A stretch of 5,080 nucleotides of DNA from Blautia sp. (GTDB lineage: Bacteria > Bacillota > Clostridia > Lachnospirales > Lachnospiraceae): positions 1-5,080 of the forward strand of contig JAFOJB010000482.1 in NCBI GenBank assembly GCA_017420455.1, written 5' to 3'. Below are positions 1-4,896 of this stretch, piece by piece. A program made the position numbers and the translations under genes. The stretch's first letter is position 1. Each line of letters begins with the position of its first letter. The notes below the pieces were generated by a model. That model saw only the letters and a list, made by a program, of their open reading frames with translations. It ran no database searches and was not told where the DNA came from.

Positions 1-104
1 CCTGAAGAAAACCAGTGCCGGTGCCTGCGGCGGGACAGTGGGAGGGCACAGGGATTCTGCAGCCTTTCAGTCATTTGCATCAAGGGACAGGAACAGAAGG
101 AAAT
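1..104. other. Left-edge segment, no gene identified
   Basis: No recognisable protein can be read here. On the + strand, one frame has a TGA at 3-5, which could be the stop of an upstream gene. Another frame is open from position 2 to a TAA at 119-121; it would give a basic 39-residue tail overlapping the permease start by 17 bases, and it matches nothing I know. The third frame runs open past the permease start. The frame of the permease is open back to a GTG at 15, but the residues between 15 and 105 are not permease-like. The segment is probably the end of a preceding gene plus a leader. Confidence 0.4.
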
Positions 105-758
105 ATGGAATTTATCAGTAAGGTCATCCAGATCTATGCAGAACGGTGGCCGTGGTTTTTGAAACTTTTAGGAGAACAACTCAGGATTTCGCTGATCTCC
201 GTCCTGCTGTCGGGTGTGATCGGGATGGGGATCGGCATTTTTATTTCGGAGCATAGAAGGTTTGCAGAACCTGTCATGGCAGTCTGCAATCTCTTTTATA
301 CCATCCCCGGGATCGCCCTGATCGGACTGTTGATCCCCGTGATCGGCATCGGAGAGAAGAATGCCATCACAGCCATAGTGCTCTACGGGATCATGCCTAT
401 GGTACGAAACACATATACAGGGCTTACCGGAATCGACGCGAATATCCTGGATGCCGCAACGGGTCTCGGAAGCTCCAGATGGCAGCTGATGACCCGCATC
501 AGGCTGCCGCTGGCAGTCAACGTGATCCTTGCCGGCATCAGAAATGTAACCGTCATGTCCATAGCCACCGGCTCCATCGCGGCCTTTGTAGGCGGCGGAG
601 GCCTGGGGGAAGCCATCTACAGGGGCATCACCATGTATAATACTGCCATGACCTTTGCAGGCAGTTTCCTTCTGGTCCTGCTCGCGTTACTCTGCGATTT
701 TCTGATCAGCCGCATAGAGAAACAGATTCAAAAGAAACGGAGGATACCTGGAAAATGA
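105..758 (+). CDS. opuCB: Quaternary amine (OpuC/OsmU-type) ABC transporter permease
   Basis: Inner-membrane subunit of a binding-protein-dependent importer for glycine betaine, choline, carnitine or similar compounds. The 217 residues equal the usual length of OpuCB/OpuCD. About five or six hydrophobic segments can be seen, near residues 25-48, 58-80, 86-103, 138-163 and 185-203. Family landmarks are YTIPGIALIGLLIP at 65-78, RNTYTGL at 101-107, and the cytoplasmic EAA loop that contacts the ATPase (DAATGLGSSRWQ at 116-127, LPLA at 134-137, G144). FVGGGGLG at 161-168 is also typical. I start at ATG 105, preceded by GAAGGA at 96-101 (a short 3-base spacer). The alternative GTG at 15 adds 30 residues without family resemblance. 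The stop overlaps the next start (ATGA, 755-758). No second permease is in the window. The family is clear; the exact substrate is not. Confidence 0.93.
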   Translation: MEFISKVIQIYAERWPWFLKLLGEQLRISLISVLLSGVIGMGIGIFISEHRRFAEPVMAVCNLFYTIPGIALIGLLIPVIGIGEKNAITAIVLYGIMPMVRNTYTGLTGIDANILDAATGLGSSRWQLMTRIRLPLAVNVILAGIRNVTVMSIATGSIAAFVGGGGLGEAIYRGITMYNTAMTFAGSFLLVLLALLCDFLISRIEKQIQKKRRIPGK

Positions 759-1669
759 AAAAATCATTATTTTTGATCGCGGCAGGAACAGCCTTTGCCG
801 CAGCGGTCACTCTTTTTTCCGGAACAGGCAGTGTAATGGCAGCGCAGGAGCCGATCCAGATCGCTACGAAACCGATGACAGAGCAGTATATCCTGGGAGA
901 AATACTGAAACAGCTGATCGAGGGCAATACAGACTATACCTGTGAGGTCACCAAAGGAATCGGCGGCGGAACAAACAATATCATGCCGGCAATGAAGAGC
1001 GGAGAATTCGATCTTTATCCGGAATACACCTCCTCCGGCTATGTCCTGGTCCTGGGACATGACGCCCGGGGCGTAGAGGACGATGCCATGTGGGACCAGC
1101 TGCTTTCGGAATATCATGATCAGTTCAACATGACATGGATCGGGCATTACGGCTTCAACAACACCTATTGCCTTACGATCCGCGGGGATGTCGCCAGAGA
1201 ATACGGGGTCGCCACCTGCTCCGACCTCGCGCCTGTTTCTGATAAGCTCATTTTTGGAGGAAATCCGGATTATATCGAGCGGGCAGATGGCTTCAACCTG
1301 GTGTGCGAAACCTACGGCTATGAGTTTAAAGATGTGAAGGGAATCGACATCGGCGTGAAATACGCGGCTCTGGAAAGCGGAGCCATCGATGTGACCAACG
1401 GCTATACCACAGATGCCCAGCTTGGCGTGCAGGATGTGGTGGCCCTGGAGGACGACCTGCATCTGCAGGTGAATTATTTCTGCTCCACCGTGGTACGGGA
1501 GGATACTCTGGAGGAATATCCGGATCTTGCCGATACCCTGATGCTCATGGACGGCACACTTACGGATAAGGAAATGGCCGCCCTGAATTATAAGGTGGAA
1601 GTAGAAGAGCAGGATGAAGCCGCAGTGGCACATGATTTCCTCGTGGAGAAAGGACTCCTGAAGGAATGA
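755..1669 (+). CDS. opuCC: Quaternary amine ABC transporter substrate-binding protein
   Basis: Extracytoplasmic receptor that would deliver a quaternary ammonium compound to the permease. The 304 residues match the OpuCC/OsmF/ProX-like type II binding proteins. Residues 1-30 form a signal peptide: KK at 2-3, a hydrophobic core at 5-21, and a signal peptidase I-like site after VMA (27-29) or MAA (28-30). Family landmarks are TEQYILGEIL (42-51), GGGTNNI with AMKSGEFDLYPEY (70-91), NNTYCL (135-140), ERADGF (175-180), ALESGAIDVTNGYTTD (205-220) and VVREDTLEEYPDL (246-258). Tyrosines at 88, 91, 132, 217 and 241 are candidates for the aromatic cage, by analogy only. There is no lipobox cysteine, which is unusual for a Gram-positive binding protein; FSGT at 21-24 sits where FSGC would be expected. 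GGAGG at 739-743 lies 11 bases before the ATG. ATGA overlaps on both sides suggest coupled translation with permease and ATPase. Confidence 0.92.
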   Translation: MKKSLFLIAAGTAFAAAVTLFSGTGSVMAAQEPIQIATKPMTEQYILGEILKQLIEGNTDYTCEVTKGIGGGTNNIMPAMKSGEFDLYPEYTSSGYVLVLGHDARGVEDDAMWDQLLSEYHDQFNMTWIGHYGFNNTYCLTIRGDVAREYGVATCSDLAPVSDKLIFGGNPDYIERADGFNLVCETYGYEFKDVKGIDIGVKYAALESGAIDVTNGYTTDAQLGVQDVVALEDDLHLQVNYFCSTVVREDTLEEYPDLADTLMLMDGTLTDKEMAALNYKVEVEEQDEAAVAHDFLVEKGLLKE

Positions 1670-2391
1670 TGGAAGCGATCCGTTTTGAACAGGTAACCGT
1701 TGCCTACGGACAGCATAAGGCGCTGGACCGGTTCAGCCTGTCTGTAAAGGAAGGGGAATTTCTGACGATCATCGGCCGTTCCGGCTGTGGAAAGACTACT
1801 ACGCTCCGGCTGGTGAACGGACTTTGCGTTCCGGATTCCGGTGAAGTATATGTCAATGGAAAAAATGTAAAGGAATGGAATCTGATCGAGCTGCGCAGAA
1901 GCATCGGCTATGCGATCCAGGAGGTCGGTCTTTTTCCCCACATGACAGTGGCAAAAAACATCGGTTACGTGCCCTCCCTTTCCCGGCAATGGTCGAAGGC
2001 AGAGGAAAAGCGTCATGTGGCGGAGCTTCTGGCCACAGTGGGACTGGAGGAAAAGCTTGCTGGGCGTTATCCCCATGAGCTTTCCGGCGGTCAGAAGCAG
2101 AGGGCAGGTATTGCACGGGCGCTGGCCGTGAATCCACGGATCCTTCTTATGGATGAGCCCTTCGGTGCTGTGGACGAGATCACCCGCAGGAGCCTTCAGG
2201 AGGAAATCCTGCAGCTGCAGAGAAAGCTGGGGATCACTGTCCTGTTTGTGACACACGATATCCATGAAGCGATGCTCCTCGGCAGCAGGATGCTGGTGAT
2301 GGATGCGGGAAGGATCGTGCAGGAGGGGACGCCGGAACAGATCGGAAAATGCCCCTCTTCGGACTTTGTGAGAGAGCTGGTAACGGGATGA
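1666..2391 (+). CDS. opuCA: Quaternary amine ABC transporter ATP-binding protein, no CBS domains
   Basis: Cytoplasmic ATPase that powers the importer. All nucleotide-binding elements are intact: Walker A GRSGCGKTT (37-45), Q-loop Q85 in IQEVGLFPHMTV (84-95), signature LSGGQ (139-143), Walker B ILLMDEP (159-165), and switch histidine H197 in VTHD (195-198). The QEVGLFPHMTV and DEPFGAVDEITR stretches are characteristic of the OpuCA/ProV group. At 241 residues it stops just after the ATPase core. B. subtilis OpuCA and its relatives are about 380-400 residues with a C-terminal CBS pair, which is absent here. The ATG at 1666 overlaps the preceding stop; a second ATG follows directly at 1669, so the start may shift by one codon. 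AAAGGA at 1649-1654 is the likely ribosome binding site. The gene order, with the ATPase last, differs from the B. subtilis order, where it is first. Loss of OpuCA-type CBS regulation is inferred from the domain layout. Confidence 0.93.
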   Translation: MMEAIRFEQVTVAYGQHKALDRFSLSVKEGEFLTIIGRSGCGKTTTLRLVNGLCVPDSGEVYVNGKNVKEWNLIELRRSIGYAIQEVGLFPHMTVAKNIGYVPSLSRQWSKAEEKRHVAELLATVGLEEKLAGRYPHELSGGQKQRAGIARALAVNPRILLMDEPFGAVDEITRRSLQEEILQLQRKLGITVLFVTHDIHEAMLLGSRMLVMDAGRIVQEGTPEQIGKCPSSDFVRELVTG

Positions 2392-2392
2392 C

Positions 2393-2398
2393 AGGAGG
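2393..2398 (+). promoter_or_regulatory. Ribosome binding site deciding the start at 2409
   Basis: AGGAGG is a full Shine-Dalgarno match, ten bases before ATG 2409. It lies inside the coding stretch if the in-frame ATG at 2388 were used, and 2388 has only a weak GAGAG-type site upstream. This favours 2409 as the start of the flavin-split-barrel gene. Confidence 0.7.
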
Positions 2399-2408
2399 GC
2401 AGGCAAAG

Positions 2409-2885
2409 ATGTTCAGGGAAGTGGCAAGAGTAAAGCAGAAGCTGGAGACGCAGGAATGCATCGGGATCCTGAAGCGTGAGAAAAGGGGCGTTCTGTCCGT
2501 TCTGGGCGATGATGGTTATCCTTATGGAATGCCGATGAATCACTATTATTGCGAGGAGGACGGAAAGCTGTATTTCCACAGCGGGAAAAAGGGACACAAG
2601 ATCGATGCCATGCATGAGTGCCGGAAGGCTTCCTTCTGTGTGTATGGAGAGGGAAAACCTGTCGAGGGCAGCTGGGCTCTGCGGTTTCGAAGCGTGGTCG
2701 TGTTCGGACGGATCGAATTTGTGGAGGATACGGAGAAGATCTTTGAGATCACCAGACGGCTCAGCCATAAGTTTACAGAGGACGACGCCTATATTGAGGA
2801 AGAAATCCTTCGCTCCGGTCCCGGAACTCTGATGTTTGCGCTTGTCCCGGAGCATATCACGGGAAAAACCGTGACCGAATCCTGA
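2409..2885 (+). CDS. Pyridoxamine 5'-phosphate oxidase family protein, NimA-like
   Basis: Small cytoplasmic split beta-barrel protein of 158 residues, a family that usually binds FMN or a related flavin as a dimer. Members include the NimA-type proteins linked to nitroimidazole resistance, but most have no known substrate. Family landmarks are MFREV at the N-terminus, GVLSVLGDDGYPYGMPMN (27-44), LYFHSGKKGHKIDA (54-67), RSVVVFGRIEFVED (94-107) and VPEHITGK (146-153). The start is ATG 2409, supported by AGGAGG at 2393-2398 and by the N-terminal sequence typical of the family. ATG 2388, overlapping the ATPase stop, would add seven residues. The 17-base gap after the ATPase and lack of a promoter between them imply one transcript. 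It is not a true PdxH by length, and resistance cannot be claimed from sequence. The link to the transporter is unknown. Confidence 0.88.
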   Translation: MFREVARVKQKLETQECIGILKREKRGVLSVLGDDGYPYGMPMNHYYCEEDGKLYFHSGKKGHKIDAMHECRKASFCVYGEGKPVEGSWALRFRSVVVFGRIEFVEDTEKIFEITRRLSHKFTEDDAYIEEEILRSGPGTLMFALVPEHITGKTVTES

Positions 2886-2910
2886 GTCTGAAGAAACAGG
2901 TAAAGTATTT

Positions 2911-2927
2911 CCGCCGTGGGCCGGCGG
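2911..2927 (+). other. Short GC-rich hairpin
   Basis: CCGCCG (2911-2916) pairs with CGGCGG (2922-2927) across a 5-base loop, 26 bases after the stop of the flavin-split-barrel gene. No T-run follows, so it is not a terminator by itself. It could stabilise the 3' end of the transcript together with the larger hairpin downstream, or be incidental. Confidence 0.4.
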
Positions 2928-2961
2928 GAGAAAGGCACGCAGAACGCTGAAGATATTCTTT

Positions 2962-3003
2962 AAAGGGGACAGATTCCTGCCGGACGGGGATCTGTCCCCT
3001 TTT
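2962..3003 (+). terminator. Intrinsic terminator-like hairpin after the transporter unit
   Basis: A perfect 13-base-pair inverted repeat joins AAAGGGGACAGAT (2962-2974) to ATCTGTCCCCTTT (2990-3002). Allowing G-U pairs, the stem can extend by four more pairs (2975-2978 with 2986-2989), leaving a 7-base loop. The 3' side ends in only four T residues (3000-3003), most of them within the stem, so the free U-tract is weak. It lies 76 bases after the last gene of the first unit and before the promoter of the next, where a terminator is expected. An alternative reading is a dispersed palindromic repeat that also serves as a terminator. Confidence 0.75.
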
Positions 3004-3154
3004 CTGGCTGCAGTTCACAGTCTAACCGTTCTGGGACTGATGTATTTTCGGCGCAGGTTTGTGCTTCTTATCTCAGGCTTTTTTATAATATCCGACATAG
3101 TGCAGAATAGGATTGTCGTAATTGTAAGGAATCGAGAAACTTTGAAAATATGTA
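3004..3154. other. Intergenic stretch without a gene
   Basis: No convincing reading frame or RNA gene is seen. The stretch becomes AT-rich towards 3078-3154. A TATAAT at 3084-3089 follows a run of T residues (3079-3084); the best partner at -35 is TTGTGC at 3059-3064, with a long 19-base spacer, so a second, more distal promoter for the CoA-transferase is possible but weak. Confidence 0.35.
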
Positions 3155-3178
3155 TTGTGCATGTTTACAAAATTGTGC
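3155..3178. repeat. Direct TTGTGC repeats and imperfect palindrome at the promoter
   Basis: TTGTGC occurs at 3155-3160 and again at 3173-3178, inside the spacer and -10 region, with start points 18 bases apart. The first copy also begins an imperfect 16-base palindrome, TTGT (3155-3158) with ACAA (3167-3170). A protein bound here would cover the core promoter, so it is a candidate operator. The repeats are short and could be chance in AT-rich DNA. Confidence 0.3.
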
Positions 3179-3184
3179 TATACT
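3155..3184 (+). promoter_or_regulatory. Likely promoter of the CoA-transferase unit (extended -10)
   Basis: TATACT (3179-3184) is one base from the TATAAT consensus and is preceded by TG plus one base (3176-3178), making an extended -10. TTGTGC (3155-3160) lies 18 bases upstream as a weak -35. Transcription would begin near 3191, giving a leader of about 32 bases before the ATG at 3223. A competing pair, TTTACA (3164-3169) with CATAAT (3190-3195), has individually good hexamers but a 20-base spacer. Confidence 0.6.
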
Positions 3185-3210
3185 TGTCTCATAATTATGT
3201 GTAATTAAGA

Positions 3211-3216
3211 AAGGAG
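3211..3216 (+). promoter_or_regulatory. Strong ribosome binding site of the CoA-transferase gene
   Basis: AAGGAG, six bases before the ATG at 3223, is near-ideal in match and spacing. It fixes the start and suggests efficient translation of the enzyme. Confidence 0.75.
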
Positions 3217-3222
3217 ATCGAA

Positions 3223-4848
3223 ATGGCCGAATTTATTACTGCAGCGAAAGCCGCCGGGCTTATCCCGGACGGCGCTACGGTTGCCCTGTGCGGTATGGGT
3301 CTTTCGGGCTGGGCAGAAGGCCTTGCCTGCGCCATCCGCGATCATTTCAAAGAGACAGGACATCCGAGAGATCTTCACCTGAAACAGGCCAGTGCTCTTG
3401 GAGACTGGGGTTACGGAAACAATTTCATCGGCTGGGACCGTGTAAAACGTCCGGATGGCCCGGACAAGGAGCACGGAGCCAGAGGCGCGACCCGCTTCGG
3501 CGAAGCAGGAGAAGGGCTGGTAAAGAAATGGACCTCTGCCCATGTCGGAAGCGCCTTCAGCCTTTGCGACCTTGCCAGAGCGGAGAAGCTGGAAAGCTAT
3601 TGCCTGCCGCAGGGCGTTATCATCAATCTGTGGAGAGAGATCGCCGCGGGAAGACCGGGACTCATCACCAAGACCGGACTTGGTACCTTCGTGGACCCCA
3701 GAGTAGAGGGGGGACGCATGAACAAGAGCGCGAAGGACGAGCTGGTAAAGGTCATCGAGTTCAACGGCGAAGAATATCTTTTCTATCCATCCTTCAAGGT
3801 GGATGTGGCGCTGCTGCGCGGTACCATTGCCGATGAAAACGGCAATATCTCCTTCGAGCACGAGAGCGTCATCAATGAAGGCTTTTCCGTTGCCAACGCT
3901 ACCAAAAACAGCGGCGGTATCGTCATTGTTCAGGTAGAATATCTGGCAAAGAAGGATACCCTGAATCCGAAGGATGTCAAGATCCCCGGAAATCTGGTGG
4001 ATTATGTGGTGGTCACCGACGATCCCATGTACAACTGGCAGACCGAAGGAAAGTTCTGGGAGCCTTCCTTCTCCGGACACATCAAAAAGCCTCTTTCCTC
4101 CATTGAACCGCTTCCCATGGACGAGAGGAAGGTTATCTGCAGAAGATGCGCGATGGAACTGAAAAAGGGTGATGTGATCAACCTTGGCGTCGGAATGCCT
4201 GCAGATACCGCAAAGGTCGTCGCCGAGGAAGGCCTCATCGACCTGGTGACCATGAGCACAGAGAGCGGCATGGTAGGAGGCGTTCCCTCCGCTCTGCCCA
4301 GCTTTGGAAGCGCCTACAATCCGGAAGCCATCATCACTCCCAATGATATGTTCGACCTGATCTCCGGCGGAGGTCTGGATATGACCTGTCTGGGAATCGG
4401 TGAAGTGGACGGAGACGGCAATAATAATGTCAGCCGTATGGGCTCCCGTCTTACCGGGCCCGGAGGCTTTATCGATATCACGGCAAGAACACCGAAGGTT
4501 ATTTTTGCCGGAACCCTCCGCGGCAAGGCAAAGCTGGCGATTGGCGATGGAAAGCTGACGGTGGAGGAGGAAGGACCTATCCAGAAATTCGTGGAGAAGG
4601 TCGGGCAGATCACCTTCGCCGGGCAGTACGCACCGGAAGGGCAGGAGGTTCTGTATGTCACAGAGCGTGCCGTGTTCCAGCTGATCGACCACAAGATGAC
4701 ATTGATCGAGATCGCTCCCGGCGTAGACCTTCAGAAGGATGTCCTGGACCAGATCGGCTTTAAGCCGGAAATCGCTCCGGATCTCAAGCTGATGGACGCG
4801 GGTATCTTCAGGGAAACCTGGGGCGGATTAAAGGATTATCTGAAATAA
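3223..4848 (+). CDS. Family I CoA-transferase, propionate CoA-transferase/YdiF type
   Basis: Cytoplasmic enzyme that moves CoA between carboxylic acids (for example from acetyl-CoA to a short-chain acid) through a glutamyl-CoA intermediate. The 541 residues hold both halves fused in one chain: an alpha-like half (about 1-290) and a beta-like half (about 300-541). The catalytic glutamate is E347 in STESGMVGGVP (345-355). Other landmarks are GTFVDPRVEGGRMN (154-167), EEYLFYP (183-189), ALLRGTIADENGNISFE (196-212), NSGGIVIVQVE (229-239), LGVGMPADTA (321-330), SGGGLDMTCLGIGEVD (381-396), NVSRMG (402-407), PGGFIDIT (413-420) and EIAPGVDLQ (496-504). Propionate CoA-transferase is about 520 residues; the excess lies mainly in an insertion near 63-86. 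The start follows AAGGAG. Its own promoter lies upstream, and an acyl-CoA synthetase gene follows 48 bases later. The family is sure; the acid it prefers cannot be read from sequence. Confidence 0.93.
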   Translation: MAEFITAAKAAGLIPDGATVALCGMGLSGWAEGLACAIRDHFKETGHPRDLHLKQASALGDWGYGNNFIGWDRVKRPDGPDKEHGARGATRFGEAGEGLVKKWTSAHVGSAFSLCDLARAEKLESYCLPQGVIINLWREIAAGRPGLITKTGLGTFVDPRVEGGRMNKSAKDELVKVIEFNGEEYLFYPSFKVDVALLRGTIADENGNISFEHESVINEGFSVANATKNSGGIVIVQVEYLAKKDTLNPKDVKIPGNLVDYVVVTDDPMYNWQTEGKFWEPSFSGHIKKPLSSIEPLPMDERKVICRRCAMELKKGDVINLGVGMPADTAKVVAEEGLIDLVTMSTESGMVGGVPSALPSFGSAYNPEAIITPNDMFDLISGGGLDMTCLGIGEVDGDGNNNVSRMGSRLTGPGGFIDITARTPKVIFAGTLRGKAKLAIGDGKLTVEEEGPIQKFVEKVGQITFAGQYAPEGQEVLYVTERAVFQLIDHKMTLIEIAPGVDLQKDVLDQIGFKPEIAPDLKLMDAGIFRETWGGLKDYLK

Positions 4849-4865
4849 AACGGGTCGGAAAAGAT

Positions 4866-4886
4866 TGCCAGATTCCTTTGCTGGCA
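4866..4886 (+). other. Small inverted repeat before the acyl-CoA synthetase gene
   Basis: TGCCAG (4866-4871) is the inverse complement of CTGGCA (4881-4886), with a 9-base loop. It lies between the two genes and touches the only ribosome-binding-like bases (AGG at 4886-4888) of the second. It has no T-run, so it is not a terminator. It may reduce translation of the downstream gene, or be chance. Confidence 0.3.
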
Positions 4887-4896
4887 GGTACAGAAA

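Noticed and set aside
15..104. GTG start at 15 giving a permease 30 residues longer
   Set aside because: The added residues are polar and unlike OpuC permeases; starting at 105 gives exactly the usual length.
2388..2408. ATG at 2388 as start of the split-barrel protein
   Set aside because: It would continue the ATGA-overlap pattern, but AGGAGG lies downstream of it, ideally placed for ATG 2409. It remains a possible minor start.
767..2855. Chain of antisense frames (288, 272 and 219 codons) opposite the importer genes
   Set aside because: They mirror strongly supported genes, lack recognisable domains and lack convincing ribosome binding sites.
3155..3170. Rex (redox repressor) operator
   Set aside because: Rex sites have TTGT and ACAA ten bases apart with symmetric inner bases; here the gap is eight and the inner bases do not match well.
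3205..4692. Long antisense reading frame (495 codons) opposite the CoA-transferase
   Set aside because: Its product resembles no family I know, and the + strand holds an intact enzyme with all motifs. Codon bias on the coding strand can keep the opposite frame open.
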